From Pteria penguin (lineage: Eukaryota > Mollusca > Bivalvia > Pterioida > Pteriidae): a DNA stretch of 64,000 bases. The stretch spans positions 56,167,910-56,231,909 of the forward strand of contig CM068585.1 in assembly GCA_035048485.1 (NCBI GenBank). The letters run 5' to 3'. Positions 35,966 through 47,865 of this stretch are shown piece after piece. The notes under the pieces are model-generated. The model saw only the letters and a list, made by a program, of their open reading frames with translations, ran no database searches and was not told the origin of the DNA. Each line of letters starts with the position of its first letter. Positions within the stretch are counted from its first letter, which is position 1. The position numbers were made by a program, and so were the translations under genes.

Positions 35966-37666
35966 TATATTGTATACAATTCTGTAGGTGTTTTACACAT
36001 CCCCATAGAATAGTGATATGGTGATAGTAATGTTAATTGCTTAAAAGTATTGTGAACATGCATGCCGCAATGTCATCGACTGGACAATTATTAAAAGGAA
36101 TTTGAAGAATAGGTCATTGTTCGCACACTTTCTGCATTGATCTAGTAAAATAAAATACAAATGCGTGCATCTGTAAAACGATATATTATTCTCTTATATT
36201 TACTTGAAAAGGTCATGGGAAACAAATTGGAAATGGAAAATCAGATTTTTCTACTGTATAATACAGGCATAATTGCATTTATAATTCAGTAATTAAAAGT
36301 AAATACAGAGTTAAATGCCCCTACAGAAAAAAAAGTTGTGATGTCACATTAGGCCAAGGACAACATTTCTCCGTGCAACATAAGGGTTGTGAATACAGCT
36401 CATTTACTAATTAATCTAATATTATGTCATAGCGATCACAGTCTCGAAAATCCGCGAGACTTGCCGAAGCAACACACGTTTACATTTATATTAAAATATC
36501 AATATCAACAGAACTAGTAATTTTTTTTCAAAAACAAAAAATATGGGGATGTTATTTAAAGCATATATATTTTATTTAAGCAAAACATAAATTTGTATAA
36601 TATAAGTTTCCCATCACCTTTAACACTGGTCTTTGTTTTAACGAAATCTCGATACAAGGAAAACATTTAGTTATACATTTGTCATGATATTATTATACAT
36701 TTGTTATGAATCTGTAGCGATTCAGGAATAAATTTGCTTTGATGTTCTCTTGTTGTATTCTGGATGAAGTAAATCTCGTGGGTTTTTTTTCATTCATGGT
36801 GACATACATTTATTATATCAATATAAATGGTCACTTTAGTTGACAGGTCCATCTTCCAATTTAACAAAAAGGTAATAAAATCCGAGCGAAAAACAATTAC
36901 GGCTCTATGAGTTACCCTTCACTTAGAGAACAAGGCAAGAGGAAGGTAAAAGACCCAAAACTTTAACTTAGAAGGTATCGTTATATGATAGTACAACTCA
37001 TTCTACACATCATCTATAATCGGTAACTTTTGTTCTCATGATGGTTTTGAGAAATCGTTCAAAATATATAGCATGTGTGTTAATGACTGTAGATCCCAAA
37101 ACATTTGCTTTACAACTGAGCTGTTAATAACGATGATTGAATCTACAATTTTTCGTTGGATTGAGGTATAACACAACGAAAAAGAAAGAATAAAGAAAAG
37201 AAAGAAAAAACAATTAGCACTTCATGCAAAATTTGACCGGTTTTCCCCTTCCTTATTAAATTCACTTGAAACATGTTTTATATGTTCATAAATTGATATG
37301 TTATGTCTGCACGATTCTACAGAACTCTTAATTTCTGCCGCAGTGGTATAAATATTACCGTCACAGTTACAAAATCGCGGCAGATGACGTTGTTAAAGAA
37401 AGCAATTCGTTGATGAAATATACTGTTAATTTGCAAACCAACCAAAATGCGTGTTACATATGAAATTAAACGATTTAACGAGCAAGAGTTAACTAAGACT
37501 AGTTGTGCGCGTGTTAGCCTCTCAGTCGAGAGGTCTTTGGTACGATTTGAAATAACTGTCATAATGAAGAAAAATACACGAAACTTTATGCTTTATCTTT
37601 AAAGAAACATCTAAACCATATCTCAATTTTGTTTATTCTTTACTTATTTACAGTTTATTATTTCAG
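35966..37666. other. Intronic stretch of gene 1
   Basis: No exon, repeat family or RNA gene recognised. A purine-rich tract ('aagaaagaataaagaaaag') lies near 37182-37210. Confidence 0.45.
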
Positions 37667-37924
37667 GAAATATTTCACATTCATCTAAACAATATCGATG
37701 TCAGTCGTTAGAACGAAGGCTGCATGTAAACCTAACAGGATATGATTTCTACATCCTATCAAAGGACATAGCTACAGCATATCCTATCTGTGTGCAAAAC
37801 TGTGTACTAAATGGAAAATGTGTCTCGTTTCTATGGACGGGAGACATTTGCATTTATCTAAAGTGGTTCTTACTTGGCGATCCCGACAATGTAGATAAGG
37901 GTTGGGAATACTACGAGAGGACTG
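37667..37924 (+). CDS. Gene 1 exon 2: PAN/apple-like domain
   Basis: A clear acceptor ('tttattatttcag') and a GTATTG donor bracket 258 nt, exactly 86 codons in phase 1-1. The peptide starts 'NISHSSKQYRC'. Its core 'YPICVQNCVLNGKCVSFLW' followed by 'GDICIYLKW' has the C..xC....C.SF...C.L spacing of PAN/apple modules, and it ends 'KGWEYYERT'. PAN modules bind proteins or carbohydrates and are usually extracellular. It follows the signal-peptide exon in matching phase and precedes the FTP exons. There are no stops or frame breaks. The PAN assignment is by motif only. Confidence 0.65.
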
Positions 37925-38174
37925 GTATTGTACTGTTTTTATTAATTATGCTTCTTGATGATGTTCATGTTTAAATTCATTAATTCATTCGCATTGACCA
38001 AGAAAAAAAAAAGAAAAAGAAAAAAAATGATTATTTGATCATTTATATAGTATCAAAATATTTCATAATAATTGAGTTTGCAGTTTAGAAATCTTGACAC
38101 ATTGAGTCATGTTATGCATATTCATTATGAAATGAACAGAAAAACAGAAAATGTTTTTTGTGTCTTTTTCATAG

Positions 38175-38384
38175 TTTTGAAGAATGTTGGTCTTGGTAAA
38201 GATGCGGAACAATCTTCTACGTATTTTTTGCATGTAGCTGCTAATGCTGTTGATGGCAGTCTTGGTACCAAAATTCACACCGATGTTTATGACACACATC
38301 CTTGGTGGAAGGTTGACCTTGAGGACACATACTGGATTACTGAAGTTCGCTTTCTTCCAACATGGGACATTAACAATAGAAATT
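38175..38384 (+). CDS. Gene 1 exon 3: first half of an FTP (fucolectin-type) domain
   Basis: After the acceptor 'gtctttttcatag' the phase-1 frame reads 'NVGLGKDAEQSSTY', 'AANAVDG' and 'HPWWKVDLEDTYWITEVRFL'. This is the N-terminal half of an FTP/F-type lectin fold: its start resembles NVALGKPASQSSTY, and the PWWxVDL core is characteristic. It ends in phase 1 at a GTAATT donor. F-type lectins bind fucosylated glycans; the fucose-contact residues are not obvious here, so ligand specificity is unknown. With exon 2 this encodes a secreted PAN-FTP protein. Length (70 codons) matches half a domain of about 140 residues. Confidence 0.8.
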
Positions 38385-38815
38385 GTAATTATTACATTGT
38401 TTAAAGTTCTCGGTATCCGTTAGTTTATTTTTAACTTTGTCTAGACAAGTATACTGGAACTGGCAACAAGTTATCATCTTAGGGTCGAATTATTGAGAAA
38501 GCTGAAGGAATACTCCGCCATCTTCACAAAATAAAGACAGCGGTTTCTTCCTTAAATGTGCATGTTTCCACCACATAATAATATCTATGTGTAATGCAGC
38601 CGCTGTGGTGTAAACAGCGACCAATTAAACAGAAAATGATTAGTTTTTTGATTATGCAAAATAAGGACATAAACTTTAATCCCGAAAGGATGCCATTTAT
38701 TTTAAAGAACTTGGTGAGAAAATGCTAATCTGACACAAAATGATATATAAAACAATCTATCTCATAACATGCCTGGAAAAATAAGATTGTGAACAAAATA
38801 TACTTCTTATTTCAG

Positions 38816-39038
38816 ACCTGCGTCTTCGGAATATCAATATTGATGTTTTCAACCGCGCAGATGAAAGGCATAAACGTGTGGTTTGTACAGAGGTCCTCCT
38901 AAAAATAAGAATTGGGTGTCGGTGACTTGTGTCCTATTTACAAAAGGAAGATTTGTTAAGTTTTGGAAGAACGACGTGTCCGGTTACTATTTTTTAGAAA
39001 TGCAGGAAATTGAAATTTCAGGAGTGTTTTATATTTAA
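38816..39038 (+). CDS. Gene 1 exon 4: second half of the FTP domain, with a frameshift
   Basis: The acceptor 'cttcttatttcag' ends at 38815. In the phase set by exon 3 the frame reads 'LRLRNINIDVFNRADERHKR', the expected FTP strand region. Homology then continues one base out of register from 38877 as 'CGLYRGPPKNKNW' (CGxYxGP motif), 'VTCVLFTKGRFVKFW' and 'FLEMQEIEISGV', to a TAA at 39036-39038. A single missing base near 38875-38877 explains this. Without correction the first frame stops at a TGA near 38922. It may be a genuine null allele or a sequencing or assembly error; everything around it is well preserved. Confidence 0.7.
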
Positions 39039-39499
39039 ATATTTCTAAGCTGTTTAATTTCATTTGTTATATATAGTTACATATTTCCAATACTGAAAAA
39101 TGCCATGGCAATGAAGTGTCATCTTTACCGAATACATCTGCCTTAAATTGACATCTTAGCACAATTTGCCATCATTATATTTGTCAGAGATGCTCTTCAG
39201 AGTTTATCTTTTCTTGTCTATATTGCTGATATTGATATTTGTCCTAGCATACGTTTATTTCCATATTTTGAAATTGACATTTTCCTGCAAAAGTTGTTTT
39301 ATTTCTCAGATTAATTATTCTGAACGTATGAATAAAATGTTTTCTTTAGTGCATGTTACTTTAGTTATCGATTTTCTCGTCATATGATATTTAAGTTTTT
39401 AAATGTATGCATACCTACAATTATATACAACATGATAAATAGAGGATAATGAAACAAGTGTGACAATTAATCATAGATGATATAACTCGTCAACTATCT
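39039..39499. other. Non-coding stretch, 3' flank of gene 1
   Basis: Presumed 3' UTR and flank, with nothing specific recognised. Confidence 0.4.
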
Positions 39500-39725
39500 A
39501 ATGAAGCCGATGTGGCCTAGTGGATAAGGTGCTCTGGTCGTGATCGAGACGTCCCGGGTTTGACTGGGCACACCGGTGATCTGTCTTTTGGATGAGACAG
39601 GAAAAACCGAGGTCTCGTGTCACGGTAAACGTGAAACGTAAAAGACCCCTCAGCATCAGGCAGATGACGTCACCATATATGTGAATTAATCGTGGAGTGA
39701 CGTAAAACAATAATCAGTCAATCAA
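39500..39725 (+). mobile_element. tRNA-derived SINE (family 1)
   Basis: A box 'tggcctagtgg', degenerate B box 'gggtttgactggg', then 'ggatgagacagg', 'aaaccgaggtctcgtgtcac', 'gtcaccatata' and 'gagtgacgtaaaac', with a tail of 'atca'. A middle segment is deleted relative to the 20.45 kb copy. Confidence 0.88.
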
Positions 39726-41635
39726 CTATCTAATCGGGTTGTGAAGACACTGGGAATTACCGGAATTAATGATGAAAACTATACTTCAACGTACACATGG
39801 TTAGATATTGATTTCTTTATTCAGCTTTCGGAAAATCCGATTTTCAAAGATTTTAAAACAAATCGAAAATGAAGAGATTTGGGAACGGCCATGAAATCAT
39901 ATACATGAAATCGTCACAGAGGAAGTTCTGTGATTGGTACAATGACGGTATAGAAGAGAATGAAGTTGCCCTTTCTAGAATTATAAAATTATGCGCTCTA
40001 TATAGCACGATTTTCTCCAACATCACCCCCCCCCCCCGCTTTTTTTCTTTTTTTTTGGGGGGGGGAGGGGGGTTAGATGTTGGGTTTTTTTCTTTTCTGT
40101 TTTATAGTTTCTGAAATATGTTATCATCAATACATGAATAATGTACAAGACAGGATACAATGCATCTTGGGAATTATTCAGAAGCAGAGCATACGATGAG
40201 GTATTGCTAAACACACAGATGTCGCAAAATGTACTCAAAGATATCTAAATACATGATACGTGCTTTTGAATTGAAGAAATCAATTTCGTCTTCAGAAAAA
40301 TGTACATGCATTATAGCGTTATAAGTATTATATAAAACATACATGGATATAAATGTAGATTTTAGTGCATTTTAACAATTTAAACATTTCTTAAATGATG
40401 ACCAAAGCCAGGTACACTGTCTGCTCCGTACAAAACTCTTTTACGCCCTGCATATCAAGAAAATGAAAAATCAATGACAAATATAAATGTGACGGCTTTT
40501 AAACTGACCATATTTCACCATGGACAAATGATCATACAACGAGAAACATAAATTCAACGAAAAGACATTAAGTAAGGTTTCGAGGCACTCCTTTCTATTT
40601 GTCTACGAAAAGAGGGATGAAGAAAAAACATGTAAATTAGCTATACCATAAACGTGCATATGCCGAGCCAACAAAATACGCCCATAAAAATGAATATTCG
40701 ATCGTTATGCAGTTGCACAGAGCTAAGAAAACACGCCCATAAAATGAAAGACAAAAATATTCAGTGAACAATTTTATGCGGTGAACACTATCAGTAATAG
40801 GATAAGGTTCATGGTATAGGCAATGTCCGTCATAGAATTCCATCTTCCTGTTTGTGGTACTACACCGCTAAAAGATAAAACAGCAGAAAAAGAAAAGACT
40901 GCACAGGGTGACAGAGGTTCCCAATGCAAAGACGTATGGCCTTGTGAGTAGGATCGCAGTGTGCGTGTTGAAGGAATTTCACCTTTTTTTTTTAAATCGC
41001 ATGAGATGAAATAATTAATATCTTTCTTCTTCCATCCTACGTTAAAAGGATGAAAGATCCCTAGGATACACAAAATACTTAAATTTCCAGATTTCTATAA
41101 AACAAAAATAAAATCTTCAATGTTGCAACGTTATTTTATCATTTTATGTTATTTATAAACACTAAATCAAAAATTCAAACGGAATCGATATAAAGCAATA
41201 TAAGTCACTATCGAAATGCACTTTCAAGAAGATAATAATAAAAAAACACCTAAGAACTTTCGATTAAAGTGCTGATGCGATTCAGACTTAATCAATCGGT
41301 GTGGTTAGGGGCCACCTGCTTACTCTTCACGAAGGCAGTACAACCAATTTCAACATATAAACAGGCTTAGAAATTTCAAATCAAATTATATGCGATAATA
41401 AAGTTATATAAAATGGAAAACATGTTATAATAAAGAAAAACTGGATCAACAGCAATATAATCTACATAAAAGATATAATTCATGGAAAGGGGAAAATAAA
41501 TGAACGTATCCTAGATAAACTTAACCTTAAACAAAACTGGGTTTCAGAAATTATGAAAATATAGAACCCAACACCAAAACGTTGGCTTACTTTGTAAAAG
41601 GACTCTATTATACATATGTACAAAAGTAATAATGA
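39726..41635. other. Non-coding stretch
   Basis: Contains C/T/G homopolymer runs at about 40024-40071. No supported exon. Confidence 0.5.
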
Positions 41636-41857
41636 TTTATTAGTGTTTTACGTCTCTCCACGGTTATTTCACGTATATGGTGACGGCATCTATCTGATGC
41701 ATTCCATAGAAAAATTAGACCTTTGCAACGGACCCACCCGAAGCAGTTAGGGGTCTCTTACGTGCCATGTCTACCGTGACACGGGACTTCGGTTTTTCTG
41801 TCTCATTCGAAAGACAGTACACCTGTGTGCCCACGTCGGGAATCGAACCCGATATAT
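41636..41857 (-). mobile_element. tRNA-derived SINE (family 1), reverse
   Basis: The - strand reads B box 'gggttcgattcccg', 'tttcgaatgagacag', 'aaaccgaagtcccgtgtcac', 'gggtgggtccgttgcaaagg' and 'gtcaccatatacgtgaaata'. It retains the central segment missing from the 39.5 kb copy; the A box is lost. Confidence 0.88.
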
Positions 41858-41947
41858 CAATATTCTATACAGATACACTCAGAGATATATTTTCTAGCAA
41901 AATAAAATTACGAATTAATGAAAACATATAGAACTTACTTTTAAATC

Positions 41948-42100
41948 TATTTCTAATGTAAAGATGATGGATAAATCCAAACCATAAGTGTGAAACTCTT
42001 GAAACCAAAGGACATTGAAAATTAGTGAAAATGAAAACCAAATACAAAACAACGAAATATATCTACTTGAAATGCATATGTGAACTTCCTTGATCAGGCG
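41948..42100 (-). mobile_element. PLE 3' tail (type 1), reverse, partial
   Basis: Ends at the same 3' terminus as the 18.4, 33.0 and 47.5 kb copies ('gtaaagatgatggataaatc' in + view). It is truncated before the 'gggcacctg' block and abuts a LINE remnant. Confidence 0.75.
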
Positions 42101-42124
42101 AAAGTTTTGAATGAAAATAAATCT

Positions 42125-42612
42125 TTCGATGGAAGTTAACAAATAAAATTTTACCAACAAAACTTTTACTATACAAATGGAGAAAAGCACTAAATTCTCT
42201 CTGTAATTTTTGTCATGAGATTGAGGACTATGAACATTTTTTGTATTATTTTATTAAATGTACATATAGGGAACAATTCATATCAGAAATACAAAACATA
42301 AACCTCTTTGAAATCCTACAATTGAAGAAAAATATTCTTACCCTCAAATATATTCTATGTGAATATAAGATACCACACAAAATATAACATAATAGCACAC
42401 TTGTGACACAGATATCATTTGTCATATATAAGGCATATTATATTAGTGAACAAAAGAATAAACATGTAAACATAATGAACTTATTTAAATTATCCCTAAA
42501 TAAGTGGGCTGAAGTCTGTTTTCATCAAATTCTTAAAATTCCACCAGTGTTGACAGAATTGTGTGGGTATTTCGGAATAGAGGCCCATCAAGACTATGAC
42601 ACACTTAAATAG
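42125..42612 (+). pseudogene. Non-LTR retrotransposon (LINE) C-terminal remnant
   Basis: The frame reads 'WKLTNKILPTKLLLYKWRKA', then the zinc-finger-like 'CNFCHEIEDYEHFLYYFIKC', then 'ILTLKYILCEYKIPHK', a TAA near 42385, and continues in frame with 'FVIYKAYYISEQKN'. A C-x2-C...H...C signature just after the RT thumb, followed by a helical 'K+ IY' segment, is typical of LINE ORF2 C-termini in corals and molluscs. The RT core is absent (5' truncation), and one stop breaks the tail. Clade not determined. Confidence 0.65.
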
Positions 42613-43183
42613 AAAATCTATAAATCCATAAGTTCATCACTCACCACAAAATCCAAAATTCCAACACTAAACTCCTATAACTTACTGTACTAAACGGAAA
42701 ATAATAAATGAGATCATAAATAAGTGTATTTTAATATGGATAAATAAAAACCACGAATGAATATGTGAGTGAATGTTATCTTTGCATACAGGAAAATAGT
42801 AATTGATTGAAATAAAAAAAAAGTCTGTAAAAATCAAACTTTGGAAAACCCCAATTCTTAAAATAGAAAGTAATTATGGTAACGGTGGAAAAGAGTCACC
42901 ATTTGATACAATTTCATCTCACAAGATAATGTTACACAATGTATTTCGTAATTTGAACAATATCGTCTTTCTTAATGATAAAGAATTACTTATTGTTAAT
43001 TTAGAAGTAGTCTTTGCTGTAGGGAATTGACTTCTCATACTCTACAGAAGGACACGACCATGTCATTGAAAAATAGAGAAAGCTTGCAGTCAAAATACAT
43101 TTATAATTCTATGTTACATTAAATTAATTTATGGCTTGTAAATATTTATTGTAAGCATAATCTTTCAAAATGTATACTTCACG
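42613..43183. other. Non-coding stretch
   Basis: LINE 3' flank and AT-rich sequence, with nothing recognised. Confidence 0.45.
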
Positions 43184-43265
43184 TATAGAATAAGTGTCTT
43201 ATTTTGTATTCTCATGCAGGAATAAAGTACAATGGCTGATGCATTAATAAGACACTTATTCTATA
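43184..43265. repeat. 82-bp hairpin with perfect 20-bp arms
   Basis: 'tatagaataagtgtcttatt' at 43184-43203 is the exact complement of 43246-43265, with a 42-nt spacer. It could be a very short MITE; TATA-rich flanks make a target duplication ambiguous. Confidence 0.85.
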
Positions 43266-44750
43266 TATATATGCGCTTTTAACTCCAAATTATCATACTG
43301 GATACTTCCTTTTCCTATTTATAAACTGCATCATTAAAACATTCCGGAGGGAAGTTATAAATTGAAAGAAACAGTCGGTGTCCCATGACAACGTAACGTT
43401 TATCCAGAATGATATACTTTCGTTGAATGTCAAGCACTTTAGAGCAAAATACGACTTTAATGACGTCACGCAAGGTTGGAAATGTCGAACATTACATTAT
43501 GACGTCATTAGCATAACAATAAAAGTCTGCGAAACATCGCTTTCTATGTTGAAATGTGGGTCAAATATGGGGTGTTATGACGTCACCGATCAAAGTACTT
43601 TATACAAAAATAAAATACATAGGTCTTGAAAGCTTTATCTCAGGCAATTACAGTGGTTGTGCATATATAGTATCATATCACATTTTAAATACAGATTTCA
43701 TATAAATCACACTGCTATACAGACTTATCTGTTTGATAATTTTTTTCTGTAAGACATATCTGGGTCACTGACCCCTATGACTTTGTCAAGCAGCTATTAG
43801 CATAATTTTTTACTTTCTATTGGACAATTAACGTAAATTAATATTACATACTTACTATATACGAAAGAATGAATATTCCTAAACTTACATTTTTGAATTT
43901 AAAGTTTTTTCATACTCACATTGTATCTATGTCTCAATTACAGCACCCCTGTGTAAGGCAGACGTATTTCGTACTTTTGCATGCTCATCGGGCTGAATTT
44001 GCCCGTCATCCTTGGCCTCGTGTCTTACGATATGTCCAGGTCAATCAATGTAACAAAGGACGCGACTTATGATAGCGCAATCTGGGGAGAGGCTTGTGAA
44101 AACTGCTGTGCAATGTTGAATCTTTTATATTCTTTGTACACCTTCATTAGGGTGAATATATTAAATGGAGTTTACTTTTGTTACAGGATAATTAATTCTA
44201 TATGAATAATAATGTATAAAGGCTGCAGGTCTGCGGATATGTATGTGTATGTGGGATTCCACTTTATGTATCCCGTGCAATCAATTATTATGCTTGATTT
44301 GAAATATACCTGGAGAAGAGCAAAAAAGGGCATATTTTGGATGGATTTAATGTGAAGTGGACATGGAGTAGCCTGCAATGTACATGTTGTGTGCTGGATG
44401 TGAGGAACGTCTTTGCCTGGTTGAGACTTCGACTAACGAAACGCGGGCATGAATTTTGCTCCGAATTTGGCAGTCGGCGTGTCTGTGGGTATGTGATACG
44501 TTAGGTGAGAGGATGTTTGAACCTAATTGAGCATCGGACTGGCAAAGCGTCAAAAGGTTTTTCCCCTGCATGAGTGTTTTCTCAGACTGGCAGATTGCAT
44601 ATCACATGTCTCTGACTTACCTTACCTTATACATAACATTTAATAATCATTAAATGGTTCCTTCAAACGAAATAAACATTTATAACAATAAGATTTTAAG
44701 AAGGGTATCTATTGACTACATTGTTCACACCGCGGTAAATATTTACAAAA
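43266..44750. other. Non-coding stretch
   Basis: An acceptor-like 'tgtctcaattacag' at about 43930-43943 precedes a relatively GC-rich segment (43944-44100), but no frame through it is convincing. Confidence 0.4.
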
Positions 44751-44995
44751 GAGAAAACAGAAGATATCCGACAAAGCTGTATGACACAAATCACCAAGTA
44801 CCTGCACACAAAAAATGACAACAGCATAATATACACGGAACATTACAAAAATATTCGATAGTGCTGCGGTTACGATACCGAATTGGACGGTCAATTGAAG
44901 TAACAAACGTCCCTCAATTGGTGTGGTTAACCGGTTTACGGTAGCCCACCTTTCCACTCACTGTAAAAGCAGCAGAATCAAAGGACACACATTAA
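44751..44995 (+). repeat. Dispersed repeat family B, copy 4
   Basis: 'cgacaaagctgtatgacaca', 'attcgatagtgctgcggtta' and 'tggttaaccggtttacg' are shared with copies 1, 2 and 7. Truncated 3'. Confidence 0.85.
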
Positions 44996-45771
44996 GAAAC
45001 ATCATTGAGTTATCTCATCGGTTGTACTTATGTTTCAGTGGGTAAGTCTGACAAAACACCGTGGTTCTATATTGCACTGTTATAAAATGGTTTTGTGATT
45101 TCTTGCCGATTAACGTTTTGCCGTCATCTTGGAAATACTTTTATTTAATTCTATTTCAAATTTAACATGGAAAACGTGAAAATAATTACCACATAGTCAA
45201 TATTAGAACATATAAGCCTTATAAATTTGTGCACCAGGAGCCCGTTTCATTAACATGTGTAAATTGTCGACTAAACCTTACGTACATTCTTAGCGAAACG
45301 AAATTGGTGTTTCATAAACCGGCGTATGTGTGTACGTACGTCCGACTAGAGAGTTGACTAACTTTACGCAGTACAAATGCATGCATGAAATATATTGAAA
45401 TATTTCTTCTCCGAAGTACTACTGTACTTCTTAAAATACATTAATTTTGCAACACACGCTTACATTTACATCTACACACGATGGGCTTGTAAACATGTAA
45501 ATCTAGTGACGTCATATGGAATCGTATGTAGTACTTGACATTATGTCATGAAATGGAAGACATTAAATAAACTATCCGGATAAGTACACATGTGTCCCAA
45601 TCTATAAAGATCTATAAAGACAAGTGGATCACGCGACAAAATAGAAAAAGAGAATCCTCCCTCCTCTTTCTGTTAATCTAGTATAATTATGTATTTTTGT
45701 CCAAGACGACTGACACCCTCCTGAAGTCTGAAAATAAAATTAGCTAGTGTAAATTTATAGTAAGGGGGAAA

Positions 45772-46380
45772 AAGGAGTTACTGGCTCAGTTATGTGGCAT
45801 AAATCGCCATGCAGCTATACAATACATGAATATAAATAATATACTAGCACATATAACACATTACAAAAATATTTGATGTAGTGCAATTACGATACCGACT
45901 TGGGACGGTCATTTAATTCGGCAAAAGCCAAACAAATGGTGTGGTTAACCGGTTTACGGGCCCACCTTCCCACTCACCTTAACAACAGAACAATTAAAGG
46001 ACGCACATTTGAAAAATTTTATAAATAATCCTCCATGTAAAGAACAAGGGTCAACAGGTATCGCATATTGAGAGGTCATAAAAATATAAACACGTAAGGT
46101 ACTGTAAAACACATAATGATATAAAAATATATGCGACATCAACATCATAAACCGTGCTCTGCCAGTCTGAAAGCGAGCTAAGACCCTAGATCTGTAGGAG
46201 TCCCGACTAACAGTCAGAGGGGACGAGGTTTAGGACCACGTCTCCTCTGAAAGAGGTTTGGACAAGGCCCGTCATATAGACCCCACCGCTCTGTTAGTCA
46301 GCGTGCAACGTTCAAGTAAAAGTCTGCATAAGGCTGTAGAGGGGCCAAATACAAGACCTGTAGTCTTTTTTGATGATCTC
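45772..46380 (+). repeat. Dispersed repeat family B, copy 5 (longest)
   Basis: Begins 'aggagttactggctcagtta' and runs through 'gactaacagtcagagg' into 'ggtttggacaaggcccgtca' and 'ctgttagtcagcgtgcaacg', covering the full extent seen separately in copies 2 and 3. It is the best template for a consensus. No protein is encoded. Confidence 0.88.
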
Positions 46381-46489
46381 AATGTGATATTGTCTATTTA
46401 GAAGATGTTTGACTATTGTATTACATGATAAAATAACGTTATCGGAGCCTTTTACTTTCCTTAGTTTATATAAGAGATCACCGTAAAAA

Positions 46490-47545
46490 TTAGGATGGAA
46501 AATTCAATTTGATACATTGTGTTGCAAAATAATATTTCCAAATTTAGATAGAAGTTCTGAATAAGATCTGAAGAATTTGCCGAATGTTTTTCTTAGTTTG
46601 CGATATCTGTAACCCTGAGTTAAAAGTTTAGTAGTAATTTGTAAATTTCGTTTATGAAAGTCCAAAACATCGGTGCAGCCTCTGACAAATCGAACTAATT
46701 GAGATATATAGATACCATATGATGGGAGTCGAGGGACATCGCCATCCAAGTAAGGAAAATTTACAATAGGAAATCCAAACTCCTCACGTTTATCATAAAT
46801 ATTAGTATATATTAGGTGGTTGATAATTTTGACGTTCAAATCTAAGAAAGGTGTAGATTTATCTTAAGTATTAGCTCTGGTGGATATATTTCTGATACAA
46901 ATTGTTCGAATTCAGGGTTGTCGATAACCAAAATGTTAAACGTTTTGAGTTTTGAATAGAAACCGTGAAATCCCTCTCAATAAAGAAATAAATCTGCTAT
47001 CAGAGGCGTGCAGTTAGTACCCATAGGAATCCCAACTATTTGTTGATATATCTTGCCATCACATTGCACAAAAATATTATTCATGAGAAAATCTAATGCT
47101 TTACATAATTTCTTGCAAGTCCAGTATTATATGAAGTATATTGTTTGTTGGAAAAGAATCCGGAGCCACTGGAAGTACATATGTAAGTTTTAGATTTTCT
47201 GTGAAAACACCATTGTATAAAAGGCAGCGACTTGCTTTTAATCAAAGCATGAGGCAGAGACGTATAAAGTGTAAAAAAAAATCAAATGTAGAAATTTGAG
47301 TCGCTTTGAAATTTAGTGAAAAAAGTTTGTCTATAACTTTATGAGAATTTTTAATTGACCAGAAGTAATTAAAGTTACTTTTATGAAATGCGACATCACA
47401 ATATTTGATAATATGATCTTTTATAGCAGTTAGAGCAGACGTAATATGTTTCGATAGTACCGTAGTAGAGCAGTAGCTAGAATTAGATATGAAACGTGAT
47501 TTATATGGACTTCTTTGTAATTTTGGGAGCCAATACATGGTTGGT
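46490..47545 (-). pseudogene. Penelope-like reverse transcriptase (second subfamily), decayed
   Basis: Reading the - strand from 47545: 'LPTMYWLPKLQRSPYKSRF' and 'NSSYCSTTVLSKHITSAL' (47540-47440), then degraded motif A and motif B regions with stops (47280-46860; 'GIPMGTN' is visible near 47025). A clean C-terminal block follows, 'NIYDKREEFGFPIVNFPYL', 'PRLPSYGIYISQLVRFVRGC' and 'LLTQGYRYRKLRKTFGKFF' (46800-46560). It starts abruptly at the LPTMYW block, exactly where a type 1 tail ends. Multiple frame breaks mean it is inactive. The C-terminus is diverged from the 16.8 kb copy, so at least two PLE subfamilies coexist. Confidence 0.85.
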
Positions 47546-47865
47546 AGTAAAGATGATAGATAAATCCAAAGCACAAGTCCAAAAATCATAAAACCAGAGG
47601 ACATACAAAATCAGTGAAAATGAAAAACAAATGGAAAATAACAAAATATGTCTACTTGAAGAGCATATGTGAACCCCTGTGATGGAGTGAGATCAGGTGC
47701 CCGGGGAGAGTGAGCATCTCCTGCTTGCTAGCAACATCCGTCACATATACCCAGTAGAAAGAGTCAGATCGTGTAAATTCCATATGTATTTATATATGGA
47801 GAAGTCGAAGTAGGTAACCTTCTAGTATAGAAGCATTTGGATTTGCATTGCTAGTATTTGTTCTG
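47546..47865 (-). mobile_element. PLE 3' tail (type 1), reverse
   Basis: Colinear with and highly similar to 18119-18445, including 'ctagaaggttacctacttcg' and 'ttgctagcaagcaggagatg'. On the - strand its terminus is directly followed by the truncated RT at 47545. Confidence 0.88.

Noticed and set aside
43944..44100. Possible exon after 'tgtctcaattacag'
   Set aside because: Locally GC-richer, but none of the three frames gives a recognisable domain and the frame that stays open longest lacks a donor.
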